A stretch of DNA of 6,745 bases from Verrucomicrobiota bacterium (lineage in GTDB: Bacteria; Verrucomicrobiota; Verrucomicrobiia; Limisphaerales; UBA9464): contig JAPLUH010000166.1 of the NCBI GenBank assembly GCA_026397675.1, forward strand, positions 1-6,745, written 5' to 3'. Made by a program: the position numbers and the translations under genes. The notes beneath the pieces are model-generated. The model was not told the origin of the DNA. It saw only the letters and a list, made by a program, of their open reading frames with translations, and made no database searches. Shown piece after piece: positions 1-6,727 of this stretch. Numbering within the stretch: the first letter of the stretch is position 1; every line of letters begins with the position of its first letter.

Positions 1-1
1 G

Positions 2-3000
2 CGGCCGGTCATTGCTACCAACTGGAGCGCGAATACGGAATTCATGTCGGACGAGACGAGCTACCTGCTCGACTATGAAGAGGTCGAAGCCCGCGGTCTC
101 GAACCCGAGCTCTGGCACTACAAGGGACACCGCTGGGCCAACCCCTCCGAGACCCACTTACGATCGCTGATGCGCCGCGTGTTCACCCATCCGGAAGAAG
201 CCCGCGCGAAGGGCCAGGCGGCCCGCCAACACATGGCCCGCCATTACAGCCGGGAGGCCGTGGCCGATGCGGTGATCCATCGGTTGCAAGCCATTGAGCG
301 CTCGTTGGTCTCGCTGCAATTGCCACCGGCACGGGTGATCGATCTCCATGGGCCGGACGCGACGAGCTCGCCCGTGTCCGCAGTGCCCAACGCAGGACCT
401 AACGCCACACTCACCCTGTCGCTAGAGGGATCCTTCCTCGACCTCGGTTCTCTTTCGCATGTGAACCGCTCGCTCATCCAGGGCCTCAATCAAGAGCCTC
501 GATTCCGGGCCATTGCCGTCTCGACGGACGCAGCATCCGCCAAGTCGGCCTCACCGGATCTGAAAGGCTGGGCCCAGCGAGTTCAACGGCGATCCCCCTC
601 GGACACCGCGATCACCCTGCGTCACGCCTGGCCACCGGACTGGCGTCGCCCGGAACACGGCGCCTGGGTGCTCATCCAGCCTTGGGAATTCGGATCCATC
701 CCCGCCGAGTGGGCCGAGAAGGCGCAGGCTGTGGATGAGATTTGGTGCCCCAGCCGCTACGTCCGGAGTTTGTACCTGCAGGCGGGTATCCCGAGAGAAA
801 AACTCCGAGTACTGCCCAACGGCTACAATCCCGCGGTTCACTATCCCGGGGCCGTACCCACGCCCATCGCCACGAGCAAGCGCTTCAAGTTCCTCTTCGT
901 CGGCGGAACCATCGCTCGAAAAGGGTCGAACCTGTTGTTGGAGACCTTCCTGAAAACCTTCCGCCGCTCCGACGACGTGTGTCTGGTGATTAAAGATTTC
1001 GGCGGTAAATCGGCCTACCAGGGTCAGACCCTGTCCGAGCGGATTCAAACGGCTCAGGCCGACCCCGCAGCGCCAGAGATCGTGTACATCGACCAGGAGT
1101 TGCCCGAGCGCGAACTGGCCGGGCTTTACACCGCCTGCGACTGCCTCGTTCACCCTTACCGCGGCGAGGGCTTCGGACTTCCGGTGCTCGAGGCAATGGC
1201 TTGCGCGCTGCCCGTGATTTGCACCGGCGGTGGGTCGACCGACGACTTCGCCACCGATGAGTTCGTCCATCGCATCCCTGCCTCTCGGGAATTCGTAGGC
1301 AACGAAGTGAGCGGCATAAAACTAGACCATCGAGGCTGGTGGTTGAGCCCAGATCCGGAGGCCCTGTGCTTAGCCCTCCGCGAAGCTGTTGAGCAATCAC
1401 CGCAGTGGCGGCAACGGGCTCACCTGGGCGCCGAGCATGTGGCCGCCCATTGGACCTGGAAAAATGCCGCGCAAACCGCCGCCCGTTTTGCGCGGGAGTT
1501 GCTAACCCGCCGCGCAAACCGCATTGAAGAGGAGTCCCGCCTCGCCCGATCGGCACGTCCGTTGACCTTGCCCGAGGTTTCCTTCCAGGGAGATCTGCTT
1601 GCCGCCCGGAACGCCTTCAAATCCAAGAACATCCCGGACGCCTGGCGACTGGCTTGCGCAGCCATTGAAGAGCGCCCCTTCCACCCGGAAGGATGGGTCT
1701 TCTTGAGCGAGGTGGCCGTCAGCGCGGGTCACCGGAGCCTGGCCCGTCGATGCGCCCAGAAGGCCGTCGCACTGGCACCCAACTGGAAGCCCGCCAAGCG
1801 ACAACTCTCCGGCATTGCCGGTGGGGCCGACAAACCCACGGCCGAATTGAGCGAGCCCCCGTTGCGCGAAGGATTGGCGCCACGCCTGTCGGTCTGCCTC
1901 ATCGCCAAGAATGAGGAGCGCTTCCTCGAGGGATGCCTCCAATCGATCCGAGGCCTGGCCGATCAACTCATCTTAGTGGACACCGGCTCCACCGACCGAA
2001 CCGTCGAAATCGCCCGCAACCACGGGGCCGAAATCCATTTCCGAGCTTGGGACCATGACTTCAGTGCTGCCCGCAATGCCGCCCTGCTGCACGCCCGCGG
2101 CGACTGGATTTTAATCCTCGATGCCGATGAAGAGCTCTCCCCGACGCACCATGCGGCGCTGCGTGCGCTCCTGACTCGACCCAATGCGATTGCTTACCGA
2201 CTGCCCCTGGTGGATGTCGGGCGCGAAGGCGACGGCGTCAGCCAGGTACCCCGCTTGTTCCGCAATGCTCCCCAGCAGTTCTACGTGAGCCGGATCCATG
2301 AGCAGGTGTACGCCAGCCTCGAACTGAACCGTGAGAAGTGGTCGATGGAGAACCTCTTCGGCGACGCTCAACTCATTCATCATGGCTACCAAGCCGAGGT
2401 GGTCAAAAGCCGCGACAAGGTCCAGCGGAACCTCCGCCTCCTCGAGCAGGCCAACGAGGAATACCCCAACGACGTCAACCTGCTCATGAACCTGGGGCTG
2501 GAATTGTGGCGATCTGGCCAGAATGGCTATGGCCTCGGTTATTACCAGCAGGCCTACACGGCCATGCTGCAACAACCCTACGTCCAGACGCCTCCGGAGC
2601 TGAGAGAAGTATTACTCACCCAGTACGCGTCGCACTTGTTGACCCTCCAACTCCACCAGGAGGTCATCAATCTTTTCCACGACCGAGCCGTTGCGCCCAA
2701 GGCCCGCACGGCCTCGCAGCACTTCATTCTGGGGCTGGCTCATTCGGCACTTCAGCGGTGGGAACCCTGTGTCACCCACTTGCAGCAGTGCCTGAACTTG
2801 CGGAACCAACCTGCCCTCACGCCCATCCATCAGGACATCCGAAGCGCAACCCCAGCCCACTGCCTGGCTCATGCCCTGCGAAAGCTCGGGCGCAAGGCCG
2901 AGGCTCAGAAGGCTTATGCACAAGCCCTTCAAGACGACCCTCTCAACGAAGCAGCGCGGGTGGAGTTCGCCGCCTTCCAGGCAGAGGAAGGCCAAATTGT

Positions 3001-3496
3001 TCCAGCCCTCACCCTGCTGAACGCGGGCATCCAGCAGAACCCCAAGCAGGCCAAGGTTTGGGAGGCGGGCGGAGCCCTCTCGCTCCGCCAACGCGACACA
3101 CTCGAGTTCGCCCTCGACTGGAGCAACGAGGCCCTCAAGCACCTGCCCAACCACCCCACCTTGCAGCGGCAGCGGGCGGAGACCCTCTTGCTCAACGGAC
3201 ATGTCTACGAGGCCCTACCCCTTTGGAGCGAGGTGTCAGGATCCAACGATGCAGCCAATTCCTCCGGCCTCATCCTTTGCCGCCTGTTCGCAGGCGAATC
3301 CCAGTCACCTCTTGCGCCGGACCGCGAAGTCGCCGTCAGCCAAGATGTCATCCGGCGATACCGACAGTCGGTGGAACTGGGTCTCGACGGCTGGGTCCAC
3401 GCCTTGCACCAACGGGTCGACACTCTTCGTCAGACGCTGCCCTCAGCGGCTCGCCTGATTGATCAGGTGGTCGCCGAGTCCGGCCCAGAAAAGTAA
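2..3496 (+). CDS. Multi-domain glycosyltransferase (GT4-GT4-GT2 with TPR-like repeats), 5' end outside window
   Basis: Probable protein- or polysaccharide-modifying glycosyltransferase. The reading frame is open from base 2. Codons before the ATG at 44 read RPVIATNWSANTEF, typical of the C-terminal half of a GT4 (GT-B fold) enzyme, so that ATG is internal and the gene is truncated by the window edge. Numbering from that Met: residues 1-90 finish the first GT4 domain. Residues about 120-490 form a second GT4 domain, with a phosphate-binding stretch FVGGTIARKG (285-294) and an E-x7-E motif (E375, E383). Residues 515-590 look TPR-like. Residues 614-790 form a GT2 domain with VCLIAKNEE, VDTGSTDRT (D646, D651) and the metal-binding DAD (693-695). 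Residues 790-1070 are helical TPR-like repeats. The GT2 part resembles the SunS/TPR glycosyltransferase group. No signal peptide or membrane segment is visible, so it is likely cytoplasmic. Its position upstream of fliS suggests flagellin glycosylation, which is inference. The donor sugars cannot be read from the sequence. Confidence 0.9.
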   Translation, partial: RPVIATNWSANTEFMSDETSYLLDYEEVEARGLEPELWHYKGHRWANPSETHLRSLMRRVFTHPEEARAKGQAARQHMARHYSREAVADAVIHRLQAIERSLVSLQLPPARVIDLHGPDATSSPVSAVPNAGPNATLTLSLEGSFLDLGSLSHVNRSLIQGLNQEPRFRAIAVSTDAASAKSASPDLKGWAQRVQRRSPSDTAITLRHAWPPDWRRPEHGAWVLIQPWEFGSIPAEWAEKAQAVDEIWCPSRYVRSLYLQAGIPREKLRVLPNGYNPAVHYPGAVPTPIATSKRFKFLFVGGTIARKGSNLLLETFLKTFRRSDDVCLVIKDFGGKSAYQGQTLSERIQTAQADPAAPEIVYIDQELPERELAGLYTACDCLVHPYRGEGFGLPVLEAMACALPVICTGGGSTDDFATDEFVHRIPASREFVGNEVSGIKLDHRGWWLSPDPEALCLALREAVEQSPQWRQRAHLGAEHVAAHWTWKNAAQTAARFARELLTRRANRIEEESRLARSARPLTLPEVSFQGDLLAARNAFKSKNIPDAWRLACAAIEERPFHPEGWVFLSEVAVSAGHRSLARRCAQKAVALAPNWKPAKRQLSGIAGGADKPTAELSEPPLREGLAPRLSVCLIAKNEERFLEGCLQSIRGLADQLILVDTGSTDRTVEIARNHGAEIHFRAWDHDFSAARNAALLHARGDWILILDADEELSPTHHAALRALLTRPNAIAYRLPLVDVGREGDGVSQVPRLFRNAPQQFYVSRIHEQVYASLELNREKWSMENLFGDAQLIHHGYQAEVVKSRDKVQRNLRLLEQANEEYPNDVNLLMNLGLELWRSGQNGYGLGYYQQAYTAMLQQPYVQTPPELREVLLTQYASHLLTLQLHQEVINLFHDRAVAPKARTASQHFILGLAHSALQRWEPCVTHLQQCLNLRNQPALTPIHQDIRSATPAHCLAHALRKLGRKAEAQKAYAQALQDDPLNEAARVEFAAFQAEEGQIVPALTLLNAGIQQNPKQAKVWEAGGALSLRQRDTLEFALDWSNEALKHLPNHPTLQRQRAETLLLNGHVYEALPLWSEVSGSNDAANSSGLILCRLFAGESQSPLAPDREVAVSQDVIRRYRQSVELGLDGWVHALHQRVDTLRQTLPSAARLIDQVVAESGPEK

Positions 3497-3511
3497 TCAG
3501 CCTCAGTCTCC

Positions 3512-4180
3512 ATGAAACCCGTGAATCCACCCCGCCTCTGGCTTCTGGCCTTGGGACTCCTCCTCGGAGGGTGCCAGAACTCCAAACCGTCGCTGCCTGA
3601 ACTCGGAGCGCGCTTCGAGCTCAAGAATGTGTATCGCGCCGTCGAATCCCTGCCCAGGGACTTGCAACGCGTGGTCCTGTTGCCAGTCACCGTCTCGACC
3701 CCCGAACTAGCGACTCTCGATCACCGCAACCAACTGGCACAAATTCTCGAAGAGGAGCTTCGGAAGCTCCACCGCTTCGAGGTTGTCAGAGCCACTCCAG
3801 AAGAATTGCGCCGTGGCTTCGGCAAGGACGCCTTCTCGGCCGGAGAAACGCTTCCCGCAGACCTGCTCAAGCGAATCCAATCGGCCCATTCGGCTGATGG
3901 CGTGCTCTTCGTGCAAATTGCCAGTTACCGGCCGTTCCCCCCGGTAGCCATCGGGTGGGAGCTGCGCCTGGTCACCGCTGATCTGGGAAAGACCTTGTGG
4001 TCGGTCGATGAAACCTTCGATGCCTCTCAAGCTGAGATTGCCCGATCGGCCCGCGACTACTTCCGCAGCCATCACACCGGATCCGCTGAGTTGGCCGACC
4101 CACACGCCGACCTGCGCTCTCCCTCCCGCTTCTGTCGGTATACCGCCCAAACCGTCTGGAAGACCTTGCCCCAGCGATGA
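3512..4180 (+). CDS. Predicted outer-membrane lipoprotein of unknown function
   Basis: A 222-residue protein with a lipoprotein signal peptide: basic start (K2, R8), hydrophobic core WLLALGLLL, and lipobox LGGC with the lipidated Cys at 21. Gln follows the Cys rather than Asp, so the E. coli sorting rule would send it to the outer membrane. The mature part alternates strands and helices: VVLLPV (about 54-59), a helix with EEELRKL (80-86), a second strand DGVLFVQIASY (129-139), then a hairpin around WELRLVTADLGKTLWSVDE (149-167). This order recalls the small periplasmic alpha/beta domain of LpoB, CsgG and FlgO-like lipoproteins, but I see no diagnostic motif and do not name it. It starts 15 bp after the glycosyltransferase stop without a recognisable Shine-Dalgarno, so the two are probably co-transcribed. 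A role in the outer-membrane part of the flagellum is possible from context alone. The ORF and lipobox are secure; the function is unknown. Confidence 0.8.
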   Translation: MKPVNPPRLWLLALGLLLGGCQNSKPSLPELGARFELKNVYRAVESLPRDLQRVVLLPVTVSTPELATLDHRNQLAQILEEELRKLHRFEVVRATPEELRRGFGKDAFSAGETLPADLLKRIQSAHSADGVLFVQIASYRPFPPVAIGWELRLVTADLGKTLWSVDETFDASQAEIARSARDYFRSHHTGSAELADPHADLRSPSRFCRYTAQTVWKTLPQR

Positions 4181-4218
4181 AGTCTCAAGTTTTTTTATCA
4201 CTGACCGATGTTTATGGT

Positions 4219-4254
4219 GTGGTTGGTCCTTGGGGGATAACAGGAATCAACCAC
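4219..4254 (+). promoter_or_regulatory. Imperfect hairpin in the leader of the FlgM-like gene
   Basis: GTGGTTG at 4219-4225 is the exact reverse complement of CAACCAC at 4248-4254. The stem can continue inward through a G-U pair (4226/4247), a bulged A (4246) and three more pairs (4227-4229 with 4243-4245), leaving a 13-base loop. It sits in the 97 bp gap 24 bases before the ATG at 4278. There is no T-tract after it, so it is not a classical terminator. It could be a leader structure, an operator or chance. No clear sigma-28 or sigma-54 promoter was found in this gap. Confidence 0.3.
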
Positions 4255-4277
4255 GCCTGCCTAGAAAGTGAGAAACC

Positions 4278-4550
4278 ATGGACATCCAACGCACAGGCAC
4301 CCTCGACTCCACATCGAAGGTACAGCGCAACACTACTCGCCGAGAAGCCACTGCTCCCACCCTCAATGAGCAGGATTTCTCCCACACCGACGCCCTTAGA
4401 GGTGCTCTGGACAACCTGCCCAGCAGCCGCCCCGAAAAAGTCCGCTACGGCAAGGAGCTGGCAACCAATGTCGAATACCCTCCGACCAAGACCATCCGAC
4501 AGCTTTCGAACCTGCTGGCCGTCAAGATGCAGGACCCCATGTCCCTCTGA
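4278..4550 (+). CDS. Small FlgM-like protein (putative anti-sigma-28 factor)
   Basis: A 90-residue, probably cytoplasmic protein without a signal peptide or membrane segment. Residues 1-35 are polar and low in complexity (Ser/Thr/Arg/Gln), likely disordered. Residues 37-85 look helical and carry SSRPEKVRYGKELA, then NVEYPPTKTIRQLSNLLA. This order (Arg plus Lys-Val, a helix, a short turn with Tyr-Pro, then a helix ending in Leu-Leu) is that of the FlgM C-terminal region, which binds and inhibits the flagellar sigma factor FliA and is released when FlgM is exported. The disordered N-terminus and size (FlgM is usually about 90-100 residues) also fit. The ATG follows a weak purine-rich stretch, GAAAGTGAGAAACC. 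fliS lies 133 bp downstream. Family membership rests on pattern resemblance only, so no gene symbol is given. An unrelated small flagellar protein is the main alternative. Confidence 0.55.
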   Translation: MDIQRTGTLDSTSKVQRNTTRREATAPTLNEQDFSHTDALRGALDNLPSSRPEKVRYGKELATNVEYPPTKTIRQLSNLLAVKMQDPMSL

Positions 4551-4683
4551 TTCTAAAGCACCTCATCAAGCCCAGAGCGAGCCACGCAGTCCAAAGAGCG
4601 CAGTCCAAAACCCCAATTCTTGAACCGAGCTCGTCTGAATCTCGGCACAATTTTCCCACATCGTTCACCTGAGTCATCCACCC

Positions 4684-5121
4684 ATGAGATACAACGCTAA
4701 CCCTTGGTTATCTTACCGACAGGTCGCCACGAAGACCGCGACGCCAGGACAGCTCGTCCTAATGCTATTTGATGGAGCCCTGCGCTTCCTCGACAAAGCA
4801 CTGGTCGGCTTCGATCTCGACGATCCCTTGGACTCCAACCTCGCGATCAACAACAACATCCTCAAGGCTCAGGAGATCCTCCGGGAATTGAACATGTCGC
4901 TCAACATGGAGAAGGGTGGCGAGTTCGCTGCCACTATGCGGCGTCTCTACAACTACTACGATTTGCAGCTCTCCCAGAGCAACCTGCAGAAAGACCCCGC
5001 CGGCGTTGAGTTGGTCATTCGCCTGCTCTCGGTGATCCGCGGAGCCTGGGCAGAGATGCTCACCGGCAACTCGGCCAGCACCGTTGATCTTCAGGTGGAG
5101 CGCCAACTTCAGGCGGCCTAA
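4684..5121 (+). CDS. fliS: Flagellar export chaperone FliS
   Basis: A 145-residue, all-helical cytoplasmic protein that binds the C-terminal helices of newly made flagellin, prevents premature polymerisation and delivers it to the type III export gate through FlhA. Family hallmarks are visible: N-terminal NPWLSYRQVATKTATPGQLV (residues 6-25), the signature LMLFDGALRFL (26-36; LMLYDG in most homologues), the second helix with NNNILKAQEILRELNMSL (57-73 region), and the helix MRRLYNYYDLQLSQSN (85-100). The length is within or slightly above the usual 120-145. The ATG at 4684 puts the conserved Tyr 11 at its normal place. No Shine-Dalgarno is visible in the preceding bases (CACCTGAGTCATCCACCC). 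The usual upstream partner fliD is absent from this window. A 6-bp inverted repeat spans the stop codon. Confidence 0.95.
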   Translation: MRYNANPWLSYRQVATKTATPGQLVLMLFDGALRFLDKALVGFDLDDPLDSNLAINNNILKAQEILRELNMSLNMEKGGEFAATMRRLYNYYDLQLSQSNLQKDPAGVELVIRLLSVIRGAWAEMLTGNSASTVDLQVERQLQAA

Positions 5122-5132
5122 AGTTTGGCCGC
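5113..5132 (+). other. Short hairpin spanning the fliS stop codon
   Basis: GCGGCC at 5113-5118 is the exact reverse complement of GGCCGC at 5127-5132, with an 8-base loop that contains the TAA stop of fliS (5119-5121). All six pairs are G-C. Only CTTT follows shortly after, so it is a poor intrinsic terminator. It could slow 3' decay or attenuate read-through, or be chance in GC-rich sequence. Confidence 0.25.
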
Positions 5133-5190
5133 GGGCCTTTGATCTCCGAACGGTGGATCCGACTCAACCCGCCCCCAAACCAATCTCTTT

Positions 5191-5213
5191 TCGTTCGACA
5201 TTTTCTCGTTCGA
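5191..5213. repeat. Short direct repeat upstream of the FliT/FlgN-like gene
   Basis: TCGTTCGA occurs at 5191-5198 and again at 5206-5213, a 15-base period, each copy preceded by a pyrimidine-rich stretch. It lies 22 to 44 bases before the ATG at 5235, in the 113 bp gap after fliS. It may be a protein-binding site or chance; nothing else in the gap supports a promoter call. Confidence 0.25.
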
Positions 5214-5234
5214 TACACCCTCAAAAACATTCGC

Positions 5235-5624
5235 ATGAGCGCCTGTCACGACCTGTTCAAGACCTATGAAGAGTGGCGTGATTGGTCTGTCCGCGAAGGC
5301 AATGCCATTCGCAGTGCCGATTGGTCCCAGGTGAATTCCTGCCAGCGAGCCAAGATGGAGCTTCAAGGGAGGATCATTCAGTACACTCAGACCGCTCGGA
5401 ACCACTTGACCGCAACGGGAGGCAATTGGCCCGAGGTGGAACAGCGACTTCGCCGCGAGGTGGCGTCACTCATCGATCTTGAGAACCGGAACGGTGAAAC
5501 CCTCGCACAAGTCCGATGCCAAGCCTTGGCGGAGGAAGCGGAACTGGATCGTTCCAGCCGCCAACTCCGCCAAGTTCGCTCCTATGCTCCGGTAGTGCGC
5601 TCGGCCTGGACCTCCTACTCCTAG
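5235..5624 (+). CDS. FliT/FlgN-like flagellar chaperone (putative)
   Basis: A 129-residue, highly charged, almost wholly helical protein with no signal peptide. Small chaperones of the FliT/FlgN type bind late export substrates (FliD, or FlgK and FlgL) and are often encoded next to fliS. Visible support: an N-terminal helix YEEWRDWSVREGNAI, then ADWSQVNSCQRAKMELQGRI (residues 29-46), matching the frequent pattern of a dose of small residues and Trp, then Gln-x-x-Lys and a helix. A second long helix runs from about 64 to 114 (EVEQRLRREVASLIDLENRN onward). The C-terminus ends SYAPVVRSAWTSYS. The ATG at 5235 is preferred because it begins the helical part; the frame is open from a TTG at 5139, but that extension is basic and irregular. 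The TAG stop (5622-5624) lies in the IS630 target site, and the insertion leaves the protein unchanged. Sequence resemblance is weak in this family, so the assignment rests on size, helicity and position. Confidence 0.6.
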   Translation: MSACHDLFKTYEEWRDWSVREGNAIRSADWSQVNSCQRAKMELQGRIIQYTQTARNHLTATGGNWPEVEQRLRREVASLIDLENRNGETLAQVRCQALAEEAELDRSSRQLRQVRSYAPVVRSAWTSYS

Positions 5625-5648
5625 TGTAGTGTCTCAATTAAGTCTTTA
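5624..5648 (+). repeat. Left terminal inverted repeat of the IS630 element
   Basis: This 25-base end matches the reverse complement of 6718-6742 at 21 positions: the first 9 (GTGTAGTGT) are identical, then 12 of 16, ending in a shared AGTCTTTA. It is the likely transposase binding and cleavage site. Its first base G completes the TAG stop of the upstream gene. Confidence 0.85.
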
Positions 5649-5680
5649 TTAACAACCATTACTCGTGCCATCGTTCGGAC

Positions 5681-6727
5681 ATGGCCCGTCCAAAGTTTCC
5701 ATTCGAACTTTCCACTGAGCAGCGGGCGGAACTTCAGCGCCTTATCCAAGCGCCGAATACTCCACAGAAGTTGGTGCGACGGGCCCGTATCGGATTGCTT
5801 GCCGCCGAGGGCAACGTGGGGATGTGGCGTCAGCGGATTCTGGATCTGGGACTTGCCGGACTTCAGGAGTCTCCCCGGCCTGGGAGACCCAAGACATTGC
5901 CGGTGGATCGAGTCCAAACAGTCCTCAACGAAGTGGTGCGCCCTCCCAAAGGCCGGGGCCGGTGGAGTTGCCGGACCATGGCTCGGCACAGTGGCCTTTC
6001 CCCTTCGGCGGTGCAGCGGATTTGGGCGGCCAACGACCTCAAACCCCATCGTACCCGTACTTTCAAACTCTCCAACGATCCAGAGTTCGAGACCAAATTC
6101 TGGGATGTCATCGGATTGTATTTGGATCCGCCGACCCGTGCGATCGTCCTTTGCTGTGACGAAAAGAGCCAATGCCAGGCTCTGGAGCGAACCCAACCCG
6201 GACTGCCGTTGGGCCAAGGCCATGTGGCTACTCGCACTCACGACTATTACCGGCACGGCACGGTGACCCTGTTTGCGGCATTGAATTACCTGAATGGAAA
6301 GATTCTGGCTGAACGGGCCCCGCGTCACCGTCACCAAGAGTGGCTCAAGTTCCTCAAGACCATTGAGTCATCAACCCCTGCCGGGGTCGACTTGCACCTG
6401 ATCTTGGACAACTACGCCACCCACAAACACCCCAAGGTGATGAGATGGTTGGCTGCACATCCCCGCTTTCACCTCCACTTCACGCCGACCAGTGCTTCTT
6501 GGCTCAACCTGGTCGAACGATTTTTCCGCGATCTGAGCCAAGACGTGATCCTTCCCGGGAGTTTCGGAAGCACCAACGAGCTGGTGGATGCCATCTGGGG
6601 ATACCTCGCCGAACGGAATCTTAAGCCGCAGCGATACCAGTGGCGGGCTGACGGAACAGTGATCCTGGAGAAAATCCGCCGAGCCCGGGAAGCTTTGGCA
6701 CGGAGCCAACCAATTGTTAAAGACTAA
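5681..6727 (+). CDS. IS630-family transposase, first helix-turn-helix apparently shortened
   Basis: A 348-residue DDE transposase that cuts at the inverted repeats and inserts at TA. The catalytic triad is complete: D160 in CCDEKSQ, D243 in ILDNYATHKHP, and E279 in SASWLNLVERFF, 35 residues after D243. Other family marks are LVRRARIGLLAAEG (31-44), GLAGLQESPRPGRP (57-70) and a second helix-turn-helix around LSPSAVQRIWAANDLKPHR (106-124). In intact relatives, AAEG is followed by about 16 residues forming the first helix-turn-helix (pattern SN.EIA..LG.SRNT) before V..WR.R. Here AAEG runs straight into NVGMWRQRI, with only one residue between G44 and V46, so about 15 residues seem to be missing in frame. 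DNA binding may be impaired. The start ATG has no evident Shine-Dalgarno. The 3' end overlaps the right inverted repeat. Confidence 0.9.
   Translation: MARPKFPFELSTEQRAELQRLIQAPNTPQKLVRRARIGLLAAEGNVGMWRQRILDLGLAGLQESPRPGRPKTLPVDRVQTVLNEVVRPPKGRGRWSCRTMARHSGLSPSAVQRIWAANDLKPHRTRTFKLSNDPEFETKFWDVIGLYLDPPTRAIVLCCDEKSQCQALERTQPGLPLGQGHVATRTHDYYRHGTVTLFAALNYLNGKILAERAPRHRHQEWLKFLKTIESSTPAGVDLHLILDNYATHKHPKVMRWLAAHPRFHLHFTPTSASWLNLVERFFRDLSQDVILPGSFGSTNELVDAIWGYLAERNLKPQRYQWRADGTVILEKIRRAREALARSQPIVKD

Noticed and set aside
44..46. ATG at 44 as the start of the glycosyltransferase
   Set aside because: The frame is open to the window edge and the preceding 14 codons continue the conserved GT4 pattern, so the ATG is internal.
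551..1270. A 239-codon minus-strand open frame opposite the second GT4 domain
   Set aside because: It is antisense to the conserved GT4 core and shows no family motif; a codon-bias shadow.
2338..3462. A 374-codon + strand open frame within the glycosyltransferase gene
   Set aside because: It lies in another frame of a gene with clear domain content, is rich in Pro, Arg, Gly and Ser with no recognisable motif, and reflects GC-rich codon positions.
4161..4196. Intrinsic terminator ending in the seven-T run after the lipoprotein gene
   Set aside because: Only four-pair stems (AGAC with GTCT, or CTTG with CAAG) can be drawn before the T-run, too weak to call a terminator.
4551..4683. Sigma-28 promoter before fliS (CTAAA at 4554-4558)
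   Set aside because: The sequence at the expected downstream distance does not resemble GCCGATAA; no other promoter or small gene stands out in this gap.
5139..5234. TTG at 5139 as the start of the FliT/FlgN-like gene
   Set aside because: The extra 32 residues are Pro/Arg-rich and unlike a chaperone N-terminus; the ATG at 5235 begins the helical region at the usual family length.
5621..6337. A 238-codon minus-strand open frame within the IS element
   Set aside because: It is antisense to the transposase, whose catalytic motifs are intact on the + strand, and its translation shows no known domain.
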